The position numbers and the translations under genes are program-made. A DNA stretch of 64,000 bases from Arcobacter siniprincipis. Its GTDB lineage: Bacteria > Campylobacterota > Campylobacteria > Campylobacterales > Arcobacteraceae. Positions 51,489 through 59,843 of this stretch are shown here, piece after piece. The stretch lies in contig NZ_CP182343.1 of the NCBI RefSeq assembly GCF_048571125.1, positions 1,240,001 to 1,304,000 on the forward strand. Direction: 5' to 3'. How positions within the stretch are numbered: the first letter of the stretch is position 1; each line of letters opens with the position of its first letter. The notes beneath the pieces are model-generated. The model saw nothing but the letters and a program-made list of their open reading frames with translations, was not told the DNA's origin and made no database searches.

Positions 51489-53356
51489 ATATAGTTGCTT
51501 TTTTTATCACTTGTATCTAATTCTTGACCAATCTCTTTGTATCTTGCAAAATAGTGTTTTACAAAGTCATTTATATTTTCATCTATTGGCATAAAGTATT
51601 TTCCATCTTTTTTAGCAAAGTTATTTAAAAATAGTGTTGCATCTTTTTTATCTAAATAGTGTTTTGCTAGGTTTGTATAAGTTTTGATATACCAAGTTTT
51701 TAATTTCTCAAACTTTTCATCACTTAAATCTATGCTTAGTTTTTTATTTTCCCAAGATAGAACTTGTGAATCAAACAGACCATTTAAGTGAATCAACCCT
51801 TCACAATAATAAGGTTGCACTTCATCAACTTCCATCCAACCTATAAGTCCAACAGCTCTTTTTACACTATCAATTAAAACTTGTCTTTGAAGATGGTTTT
51901 CATCACTATCTTTGTCTAAGAAAAATGAAATAAGTCCACCAGTTGTAGCTTTGAACTCTTCTATATTTTTAAAATTACCTGTTTTATTCATCACTGATTC
52001 TGTCTCATCATCGCACCATAAAATATGTCCATACTCATGTCCAATGGTTGTGATATCATAAACTTGGTGCCAAGATGCTGTTTCATTAAATAAAAATTTT
52101 CTATCTTCACTTAGAAACTCATTTCCAAATATTTCAGCACTAAGTCTCAAAAATGGTTTAGCACGACTAGTTTGTAAAATCTCATCTGCAAAAGCAAATA
52201 TCTTTTTACCTTCTTCTTTTGAGACTATTTCATCATTTGGTACAACTTGAGCTGAAAAAAGTCCATTTAATTCTGCTCCAAAGAATATCGCTGGTCGACC
52301 AATATATAGTTGAACCTTATCTAATGATTTTAGAGAAAAGTTATAAATGTTTTTATAAGAAGAGTTTTCTTCAAATGTAGAAAATATATTTGCAAAAGCT
52401 GATTTTATTTTATTTACTCTGTGGTCATTTTGTGCAAATTCTGGGTTTGTAAATCTTATATCCCACTCTAATGCAACCGCTTTTCTAAAGTGATCTTCGT
52501 AGTATTCAAGTGGATGTCCTATTTGAATTGGTGATTTTATTTTCATCCATGCTCTATCTACATTTGCCCATTTCTCTACTAATGAGTTCTCTTTGTCTTC
52601 TGAAAAAGCTAAGATAAGTGATTGGATATATAAAATATAATCCCATTTGTGACCAAAGATATCATCTTCATATTCTAATAAACTCTCTTCAAACTCTTCA
52701 AGGGCATTTACCACTTCTGTTGCTTGTTTTTTGAAAGCTTTTATATAAGCTTGACTCTCATAACCATCACCTTTTTTAACCAATGCAGAATATGATCTAT
52801 CTGCTGTAATAGAGTTGTGTCCTAAATCAAACAAAGAGTTACTCTCTAGATAATCAAAAACTTTTTCTTCATCACCGTTAAATTTTGATAGTAACTCTTT
52901 ATTGATACCATTTATAATATGTGCTGTCCAAGAGCTTTGCCATGCAGACATTTTAACTCCCACATCATATACACCTTGAAATATAGCTTGATAAAATGGA
53001 GTTAAAAAATTATTGTCTTTTATATAATCAAGCATTTTTTTATGTTTGTTATGCCAAAACTCTTTTACAAAAAGGTATGCTTTCTCTTGTAACTCTATAA
53101 CTTCTTTTTCATCAAATCCAAGCTTTTTTAACACTTGAACAAGTGAATCATCTCTTAGGTTTACTAATCTAGTAACTAGTGCATATCTTAAATCATCGCT
53201 CATATCTAAATTTAATTTTTTTGCAAAATCATCTATTATGGTTAATTGTTCATATTTATTATTTTCTAATGCTGATACTAATTTATTCACATCATTTTTT
53301 TGAGCATTTAAATATTCATAGATTTTTTTTGAATCTTTTAAAAATTGTTCATTCAT
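51482..53356 (-). CDS. ciaB: CiaB-type protein with a zinc metallopeptidase motif
   Basis: A 624-residue protein that matches the Campylobacter invasion antigen B family in length and in blocks such as FWHNKHKKMLDYI, SAWQSSWTAHIINGIN, HNSITADRSYSALVKKGDGYESQAYIKAF and SLVEKWANVDRAWMKIKSPIQIGHPLEYYEDH. It also has a clear HEYGH zinc motif at 440-444 (TTIGHEYGHILW) with Glu466/467 about 25 residues on, as in gluzincin peptidases related to the M3 family. CiaB is called an invasion protein, but the motif suggests a peptidase. No signal peptide is seen. The gene is alone, between a terminator and a 259-nt divergent spacer. Confidence 0.88.
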   Translation of the reverse strand: MNEQFLKDSKKIYEYLNAQKNDVNKLVSALENNKYEQLTIIDDFAKKLNLDMSDDLRYALVTRLVNLRDDSLVQVLKKLGFDEKEVIELQEKAYLFVKEFWHNKHKKMLDYIKDNNFLTPFYQAIFQGVYDVGVKMSAWQSSWTAHIINGINKELLSKFNGDEEKVFDYLESNSLFDLGHNSITADRSYSALVKKGDGYESQAYIKAFKKQATEVVNALEEFEESLLEYEDDIFGHKWDYILYIQSLILAFSEDKENSLVEKWANVDRAWMKIKSPIQIGHPLEYYEDHFRKAVALEWDIRFTNPEFAQNDHRVNKIKSAFANIFSTFEENSSYKNIYNFSLKSLDKVQLYIGRPAIFFGAELNGLFSAQVVPNDEIVSKEEGKKIFAFADEILQTSRAKPFLRLSAEIFGNEFLSEDRKFLFNETASWHQVYDITTIGHEYGHILWCDDETESVMNKTGNFKNIEEFKATTGGLISFFLDKDSDENHLQRQVLIDSVKRAVGLIGWMEVDEVQPYYCEGLIHLNGLFDSQVLSWENKKLSIDLSDEKFEKLKTWYIKTYTNLAKHYLDKKDATLFLNNFAKKDGKYFMPIDENINDFVKHYFARYKEIGQELDTSDKKSNYIK

Positions 53357-53615
53357 TATAAAACCTTTTTTGTAGTTTGAAGGATTTTATCTAAAAATGC
53401 TTTTAGAAGAATTAATAATTTTAAATTATAGTGTTAATCTTTTTTATAATCTATATTTCTTTTTATACAATTAGTGTAAGGACTTGAGTCATATATTATA
53501 AGCTTTAAAACAAGTTAATGATTATAATCAATATGTTGGGATAAATTACTGTTAAAGTCATTTTAAGATATAATCCGATTTATATTAAAAATAGCATTAT
53601 TTAAAAGGATTATAT

Positions 53616-56600
53616 TTGGTTTTTATTTGTTCACGTTTTAGGATTCTAAAAGGTGTTAAAATCAATTTAATCATTTCTTTAATTTTTAATTCTACTACCT
53701 TGACTTTTGCCTCACCAACAGGAGGTGTTGTTACTTCAGGGGCTGCAAGTATTAATCAAAATGGAACTGTAACAAATATCAATCAAACATCTAATAAAGC
53801 AACTATAAATTGGCAGAACTTTTCTATTAGAGCAAATGAAACAGTTAATTTTAATCAACCGAACTCTAGTTCTATTACATTAAATAGAGTTGTTGGAAAT
53901 GAAAAATCTATCATAAATGGTGCATTAAATGCAAATGGACAAGTTTGGATACTAAATTCAAATGGTGTTTTATTTGGTAAAAATGCAAGTATTAACACAA
54001 GTGGCTTATTAGCTACAACTGCAGAACTTTCAGATAAAGATTTTAATGTAGGAAATTATAATTTCAAAAATGCAACAGCAAACTCAATAATAAACCAAGG
54101 AACAATTGAAATAATAAATAATGGTTCAGTGATACTAGCTTCAAATGAAGTTGTAAATGATGGAACAATTAAGGCTGTAAAAGGAAGTGTTCACTTAGTT
54201 GGATCTGACTCTTATTCAATTAATCTAAATGGAAATTCATTAGTTGATCTTAGAGTAGATAAAGGTGTACTTGATGCAATGGTTTCAAATTCTGGAACCA
54301 TTATTGCAAATGGTGGAAAAATTTATCTAACAACAAATGCAATAGATGAATTATTAAAAGGAGTTGTAAACAATACAGGTATTATTGAGGCAAATAGTAT
54401 AGATGATATAACTGGATATGTTGAGTTGTTTGCACATGGCGGTGAAGCACAAGTGAGTGGAACTATTAATGCAAAAGGTGGTTTTGTTGAAACTTCTGGT
54501 AATAAAATCAAATTTTCAGATACATTTTCTATCAATGCAGGAAAAGGTGGTACTTGGCTTATCGACCCTAATAATATAAGAATTGTATCTGATTCAACTG
54601 CTGAAGTAAATGTAGATTCATCAGGGGCACCAGTATATACATCATTAGATGATACAACTATTTTACGTGCATCTACAGTTGAAAGTCAATTAAATAATGG
54701 AACTAATGTGATTGTTGAAACAGGTGAATCTGGAACAAATTCGCAAGATGGAGATATCTTTCTTACAACAAGTATCAATAAAAGTTCAGGTGCAGATGCA
54801 ACTTTAACTTTAAAGGCACATAGAAATATATTTTTTGCAGATGATTATCAAACCCCAACATCATTTGGTAGTATTTCAAGTACAAGTAATAGATTAAATG
54901 TAGTTTTATGGTCTGATAGTGATGGAAATAATGATGGTTCAATCTGGTTACCTGAAGGTTCAAGTATTTCATCAAAGGGTGGACATGTTTGGTTAGGTGG
55001 GGGAGCTGGTTCTTCAACATGGAATGGCTTAACAGTTGGAAACTCTTATGCTGTTGGTAGTGATTTTTCTTCTTCTGAGGGAAATGCAATATCAAGAGGT
55101 GTTGCAATAAATGGAAATATTTTTGCTGATGGAGATAGCTTTGGTGGAGATATTTTTATAAAAGGACTAGCTAGTAGATCAAGTCATTATACTAGCGCTA
55201 GAGGAGTTTCTATATCAGGTTCTGTTACAACAAACTATGATGGAAATATAAGTATAGAAGGTAAAGCAAAAGGTGGTTCTGATGCTGTAGCTATTGGAGA
55301 TACTTCTTCTGCTTTAACTGATGGATCAGCTATTTTAAGAGTTAACAATGGAACTATTTTTATAAATGGATATTCAAATCAAGGAAAAGCTTCAAGTGAT
55401 TCTATTTATTTGAATAATAAGTCTTATATAGAAAGTACAGGAACAGGAACACTAATAATAGATGGGAATGATGATGAAATATCTGCCGATTCTACTTCAT
55501 ATATTAAAATTGCTAACTTATTGTTAAAAAATGGTTTCACTACAACGTTAACTAATTCTAATAATGACATTGAAACACTAGCTGCTACAGGTATGACATC
55601 TTTAACATATAGCGATTCAAGTACAATTACAATAGGTACAGTAAATGGAGTTACTGGAATAACAGCTAATGGTGATGTTAATCTTTATTCTGCTTCTGAT
55701 ATTTTTGTTTATGCACCTATTTCAAATGGTTCAAATGTTTTAAAGCTGAATGCTACAGGAGATGTATATTATATTTCAGATAAATCTGAAAATAATGAAC
55801 CTAAAAATACAGATAATTCGTATTTAATTAATGCAAACAGTTATTATACAATTAAAGATTTTCAAAAATTTGATAATATAAATAATAAATCAATATCTTC
55901 AGCTGATAATTTAGTGGATTTACCTAATATTAAAGAAAATTCTATATCTACACAATTAAGTAGTTTAAATGAGATTTTGGGTAAAAATAAAACAGAAAAA
56001 AATATTAATCCAAGTAGCCCAATTATAAAATCAAGTGAAAACTTAACAAAACAAAGTACAAATTCAAGTAAGCAAAGTGAAAGTTCAAGTAAAAATGAAA
56101 AAGAACAAAAAAGAAATTCAATTGAGCAAAATACTAACTTTAGTAGTATAGTTGAAAATTCAAATGAGAATTCAGAAGAACAAGAACCAGATTCAAGTGC
56201 TTCATCTGAAAATTTAAGTGAAGAAACTACAAATTCAACTAGCACAAGTGAAAGTTCAAATCATGATTCAACAGAAGAAGATACAATTCATTTAGGTGAG
56301 GCACAAATAGAAATAGATGTTGATGAAAATGGAAAAATAGTATATAGCAAATCTCAAATTGAAGTAAAAGTTAAAAATAATGGAAAATTAATTTTCTCAA
56401 ATAATTCAAAAGATATATTAGAAACAGTAGGACTATCTATTAAAGATGGATCATTAGTAAATGATAAAATAGAGATTGTCCTTATTGATAAAAAAACTAC
56501 TTCTAAATATAGTGCAACTTTATTAGATGGTAGCTCTCTTCCTGAGTATTTAATATTTAATCCAAAAACAGGGAAAATTAATGGGGTTTTACCAAAAGAT

Positions 56601-56681
56601 ATTCGCAAACTTGAACTTAATATAAAAGCTATGGATAAAGATAAAACAATACGAATTTTAAGTTTGAAAATCAAGTTTTAA
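53616..56681 (+). CDS. TPS-domain (filamentous hemagglutinin-like) exoprotein
   Basis: A 1021-residue secreted protein with a TTG start (AAAAGGA, 6-nt spacing). Signal peptide about 1-32 (cut after FA). The TPS secretion domain (about 33-270) has GAASINQNGTVTNINQTSNKATINWQNFSI, SITLNRVVGNEKSIINGALNANGQ and LNSNGVLFGKNASINTSGLLATT. A beta-helix-like region with Asn/Gly-rich repeats follows to about 720, then a Ser/Glu/Asn-rich linker (about 790-890) and a beta-sandwich-like end with PEYLIFNPKTGKINGVLP. It is probably a surface adhesin exported by a TpsB partner, which is not in this window. FecR and cyclase genes follow. Confidence 0.87.
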   Translation: MVFICSRFRILKGVKINLIISLIFNSTTLTFASPTGGVVTSGAASINQNGTVTNINQTSNKATINWQNFSIRANETVNFNQPNSSSITLNRVVGNEKSIINGALNANGQVWILNSNGVLFGKNASINTSGLLATTAELSDKDFNVGNYNFKNATANSIINQGTIEIINNGSVILASNEVVNDGTIKAVKGSVHLVGSDSYSINLNGNSLVDLRVDKGVLDAMVSNSGTIIANGGKIYLTTNAIDELLKGVVNNTGIIEANSIDDITGYVELFAHGGEAQVSGTINAKGGFVETSGNKIKFSDTFSINAGKGGTWLIDPNNIRIVSDSTAEVNVDSSGAPVYTSLDDTTILRASTVESQLNNGTNVIVETGESGTNSQDGDIFLTTSINKSSGADATLTLKAHRNIFFADDYQTPTSFGSISSTSNRLNVVLWSDSDGNNDGSIWLPEGSSISSKGGHVWLGGGAGSSTWNGLTVGNSYAVGSDFSSSEGNAISRGVAINGNIFADGDSFGGDIFIKGLASRSSHYTSARGVSISGSVTTNYDGNISIEGKAKGGSDAVAIGDTSSALTDGSAILRVNNGTIFINGYSNQGKASSDSIYLNNKSYIESTGTGTLIIDGNDDEISADSTSYIKIANLLLKNGFTTTLTNSNNDIETLAATGMTSLTYSDSSTITIGTVNGVTGITANGDVNLYSASDIFVYAPISNGSNVLKLNATGDVYYISDKSENNEPKNTDNSYLINANSYYTIKDFQKFDNINNKSISSADNLVDLPNIKENSISTQLSSLNEILGKNKTEKNINPSSPIIKSSENLTKQSTNSSKQSESSSKNEKEQKRNSIEQNTNFSSIVENSNENSEEQEPDSSASSENLSEETTNSTSTSESSNHDSTEEDTIHLGEAQIEIDVDENGKIVYSKSQIEVKVKNNGKLIFSNNSKDILETVGLSIKDGSLVNDKIEIVLIDKKTTSKYSATLLDGSSLPEYLIFNPKTGKINGVLPKDIRKLELNIKAMDKDKTIRILSLKIKF

Positions 56682-56755
56682 AGTGTATTTAAATAGTTAT
56701 AATAAGTATTACTATATTGTTAATAAAAAAGTAAATTTAAAAAGAGGATTTAAAT

Positions 56756-57904
56756 ATGAATAGAAAAAATTTTATAATTTTTTCAGGAATATTAATATTA
56801 TGTATTATTGGTTTTATATATTATAAATTAGAGTATTCAAAAGATATTTTTGCTCAGATTGTTTCTAAAGTAGGGGAAGTTAATTTAGTTAATAAAAAAG
56901 GTGAATTATTAGCAAAAGTTGAAGAAGGTTATAAAATAAAAACGGGAGAATATCTTCAAACTAAAGAGAACTCTTCTGCTACAATAAAATTTATAGATAA
57001 CTCTTTTGCAATTATTTCAGAAAAATCATTAATCGTTATGAAAAACTTAGAATATGATGAAGACTCTAAAAAATCAGTTACAAACTTACTTCTTTTAAAA
57101 GGAAATGTGGAATCTACTGTAGCTAACCAAAATACTTTTGGTTCAGAGTATAAAGTAATTACTCCAACACTCCAACTTGCAGTTAGAGGAACAATATTTA
57201 ATGTAAATGTTGAAGGCAATATATCTAGAGCTTTTGTAACAGAAGGAAAAATTTTAGCTACAAGTGGAAATTCATCATTAACTTTAAATACTGGATATGG
57301 TGTAGTCTCAGATGGTAAAAATAAACTAAATGGACCAATATTAATATTAAATAAACCATCAATAAAATTGAATGAACTAAATATTAAATATTATAAAAAA
57401 TATGTATCATGGAATAAACTTGAAGGTGCAATAAAATATCATGTTCAAATTCATTCTATATCAAAATATAACACACTAATTTATGATAAATATATCAATA
57501 AAACAGAATTAAAAGTTGGTGATTTAAAAGATGGAAAATATAAAATAAGTATACAAGCAGTTGATGAATATGGATTAGAAGGATTTAAAAATGAAAGACA
57601 CTTTAGTGTGCAGTCAAGTCCTATTCCTCCAAAAGTAAATGCCCCAAAAAATAGTGAGAAATCAAGAATGATTTTATTTACTTGGGAAAAATCAGTAGAA
57701 GCAAGTAAATATATACTAGAAGTATCCAAAACAAGAAGTTTTGATAAGATATTAATTAGAGTAAATAATTTAAACTTTTCACTAGATAAAATGTTATTGC
57801 CATTACAAAAAGGAAAGTATTTTATTAGAATGTCAAGTATAGATAGTTCAGATAAAATAGGTCCTTATAGTGAAATCTACCAATTTGAAGTAGAGAACAA
57901 ATGA
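56756..57904 (+). CDS. FecR-domain protein with fibronectin-like repeats
   Basis: A 382-residue protein anchored by an N-terminal helix (about 5-23). A FecR domain (about 40-180) shows GEVNLVNKKGELLAKVEEGYKIKTGEYLQTKENSSATIKFIDNS and TPTLQLAVRGTIFNVNVEGN. Two fibronectin type III-like units (about 210-285 and 295-380) follow, with VSWNKLEGAIKYHVQI and FTWEKSVEASKYILEV. Such proteins lack the cytoplasmic sigma-factor-binding part of FecR and are thought to bind glycans or surface structures. The stop overlaps the next start by 4 nt (ATGA). Together with the exoprotein and the cyclase it looks like a surface attachment unit. Confidence 0.88.
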   Translation: MNRKNFIIFSGILILCIIGFIYYKLEYSKDIFAQIVSKVGEVNLVNKKGELLAKVEEGYKIKTGEYLQTKENSSATIKFIDNSFAIISEKSLIVMKNLEYDEDSKKSVTNLLLLKGNVESTVANQNTFGSEYKVITPTLQLAVRGTIFNVNVEGNISRAFVTEGKILATSGNSSLTLNTGYGVVSDGKNKLNGPILILNKPSIKLNELNIKYYKKYVSWNKLEGAIKYHVQIHSISKYNTLIYDKYINKTELKVGDLKDGKYKISIQAVDEYGLEGFKNERHFSVQSSPIPPKVNAPKNSEKSRMILFTWEKSVEASKYILEVSKTRSFDKILIRVNNLNFSLDKMLLPLQKGKYFIRMSSIDSSDKIGPYSEIYQFEVENK

Positions 57905-59670
57905 GAAAGTCAGATAGCATATATTGGAAACATCAATTATGGATAGTTATATTATCTTTATTTATTACATATGCTTTCTCATACACTTCTTTTTATAATA
58001 ATTTAAAAAACTATTTTAATGATACGATACAATATTTAGCATCTGAAGAAAAGTATTTTACAGACTCAATAGTTATTGATATAAATGATACTTCCTTAAA
58101 AGTCTTACAAAAAGATTTTGGTCATTGGCCATATACAAGAGATAAGTATGCACTTTTAGTTGATTTTTTGCAATCAATGAATGTTAAAAACATAATCTTT
58201 GACATTAATTTTGTAGATCCAAGAGCTAACGATGATATCTTTAAAAAAACTATAAACAAGTACAATAATATTTTTTTTGTGACAAGTGCTTTACATGAAG
58301 ATATTCCAATGAGTTTAGAAGAACAAAAAAAATTAAAAGAAATTTCGTGGAGTGCAAATTCAAATATACCGGCATTGAAATATTATGGTTTACTTATTCC
58401 TCATGATAATATTGTTAGTGGTGATACAATCTACAAATTTGGAATTACTTCTGTTTTAGGAGATAATGATGGCTTAATTAGATCAATTCCAATGTTATAT
58501 AATATAGACTCCAATTTACTTCCATCATTACTTCTTAGAATTCAATACCCAGGTGAAAATCTACCAAAACTAAACTATAATTCAAAGACTAATGAACTTT
58601 CTGTAAATAATAAAACATGGCATGTTGATGAAAAAAATAGAATAAAACTATTTTATCCTCAAAATGCAAACTCAATTATTTCTATTCCTTTTTATAAAAT
58701 TATCAAAGTAGCATTAAATAAAAAGTCTATTTCAAATAATAACTTTTTTAAAAATAAAACAGTTTTTATAGGTAGTTCAGCTCTTTCTTCTGATAGAATA
58801 AATACTCCAAGAGGAGCTATGTCAGGATCATACTTACTTGCAATTGCTTATGAATTATTTAAAGGTAATTTACTACTAAAAAAAGACAATATCATAGCAA
58901 ACTCTATATTATTATTAATTGCTGTTTTATTCTCATTATATTTTAGTAGTAGAAAAGATATCTATAAAAAAGATGTAATAACAGTTACTCTATTGACTTT
59001 TATTATGACTATTGTTTATGGATTTATTTCTCTAAAATTCTTTTATTTACAGAGCAATTTATTTTTTTCAATATTAACTATCATATTTTCAATTGCATTT
59101 ACTATAATAAATCATCAATCATCTTTAGCCAAATATAATCAAAAATTAATTGAAGAGACTAAAAAACTATATAATGAAGCTAATTATGATTCATTAACAG
59201 GGTTATTAAATAGACGTGGATTTGATGAACAATATACAAAGTACAAAGAAATCACTCAATTAAAATCTTTCCAATCTACATGCCTTGCAGTTATGGATTT
59301 AGATCATTTTAAAAGAGTAAATGATACTTATGGTCATGACATTGGGGATTTAGTTTTACAAAAGTTTGCAAAACTTTTAAAAAAACATTCAAGAGATATT
59401 GATGTCCCAGTAAGATGGGGTGGAGAAGAGTTTGTAATTTTATTAAGAAACACAACAATAGAAGAATCAATCATTATATTAAATAGAATTCGGGAATTGT
59501 GTATGGAAATGGATATAAAAACTCCTCAAGGTATATTAAATGTAACAGTTAGCACAGGAGTTACAACTATAGAAGATTTTTCTAAAACAATTGACTCACA
59601 TGTTAAAAAAGCTGATATTGGTTTGTATCAAGCAAAAGAAGCTGGTAGAAATAGAGTTTGTATTTCATAA
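57901..59670 (+). CDS. CHASE2-GGDEF diguanylate cyclase
   Basis: A 589-residue membrane cyclase. One helix (about 14-30), a periplasmic CHASE2 domain (about 45-320, IDINDTSLKVLQKDFGHWPYTRDKYALLVDFL, FGITSVLGDNDGLIRSIPM), three helices (about 335-400), and a GGDEF domain (about 425-589) with RWGGEEF near 505-511. The inhibitory RxxD site (RDID) is present just before it. The enzyme should make c-di-GMP from GTP in response to a periplasmic signal. It overlaps the FecR gene, which suggests that the FecR protein or exoprotein is linked to c-di-GMP control. Confidence 0.93.
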   Translation: MRKSDSIYWKHQLWIVILSLFITYAFSYTSFYNNLKNYFNDTIQYLASEEKYFTDSIVIDINDTSLKVLQKDFGHWPYTRDKYALLVDFLQSMNVKNIIFDINFVDPRANDDIFKKTINKYNNIFFVTSALHEDIPMSLEEQKKLKEISWSANSNIPALKYYGLLIPHDNIVSGDTIYKFGITSVLGDNDGLIRSIPMLYNIDSNLLPSLLLRIQYPGENLPKLNYNSKTNELSVNNKTWHVDEKNRIKLFYPQNANSIISIPFYKIIKVALNKKSISNNNFFKNKTVFIGSSALSSDRINTPRGAMSGSYLLAIAYELFKGNLLLKKDNIIANSILLLIAVLFSLYFSSRKDIYKKDVITVTLLTFIMTIVYGFISLKFFYLQSNLFFSILTIIFSIAFTIINHQSSLAKYNQKLIEETKKLYNEANYDSLTGLLNRRGFDEQYTKYKEITQLKSFQSTCLAVMDLDHFKRVNDTYGHDIGDLVLQKFAKLLKKHSRDIDVPVRWGGEEFVILLRNTTIEESIIILNRIRELCMEMDIKTPQGILNVTVSTGVTTIEDFSKTIDSHVKKADIGLYQAKEAGRNRVCIS

Positions 59671-59682
59671 ATATAGAATAAT

Positions 59683-59709
59683 TTAGCACTTATCTACTAA
59701 AAGTGCTAA
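59683..59709. promoter_or_regulatory. CIRCE-like element upstream of htpG
   Basis: TTAGCACTT, 9 nt, AAGTGCTAA. The HrcA operator CIRCE has the consensus TTAGCACTC-N9-GAGTGCTAA; arms, symmetry and spacer length agree, with one symmetrical change in the innermost base. The symmetry extends to 11 bp per arm (ATTTAGCACTT). Location 135 nt before a heat-shock chaperone gene strongly suggests HrcA control. It may also serve as a hairpin ending the cyclase transcript. Confidence 0.75.
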
Positions 59710-59780
59710 ATAAATTCAAAACTTTAGCTTCCTTTTATAAAGTTTTGATAAAATTTCTTTTACAAAAACTAAAAATTATA

Positions 59781-59826
59781 GGTGAAATTCATGGCAGACG
59801 TTGCGAAAGCAACTTAACCATGCCCT
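59781..59826 (+). promoter_or_regulatory. structured leader of htpG with a GAAA tetraloop
   Basis: CATGG (59790-59794) can pair with CCATG (59818-59822), enclosing GTTGC-GAAA-GCAAC (59800-59813). The result is two stacked helices capped by a stable GNRA loop. The same stretch also reads as an 8-codon ORF (ATG at 59791, product MADVAKAT) preceded by AGGTGA. Base composition is richer in G+C than the surrounding spacer. The element lies 18 nt before the htpG start. I do not recognise it as a known riboswitch class. Confidence 0.45.
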
Positions 59827-59843
59827 AAATAAAAAGGAACAAC

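Noticed and set aside
55862..56245. 127-codon minus-strand open frame rich in Ser, Leu and Phe.
   Set aside because: It mirrors the Ser/Glu/Asn-rich linker of the TPS exoprotein and has no initiation signal.
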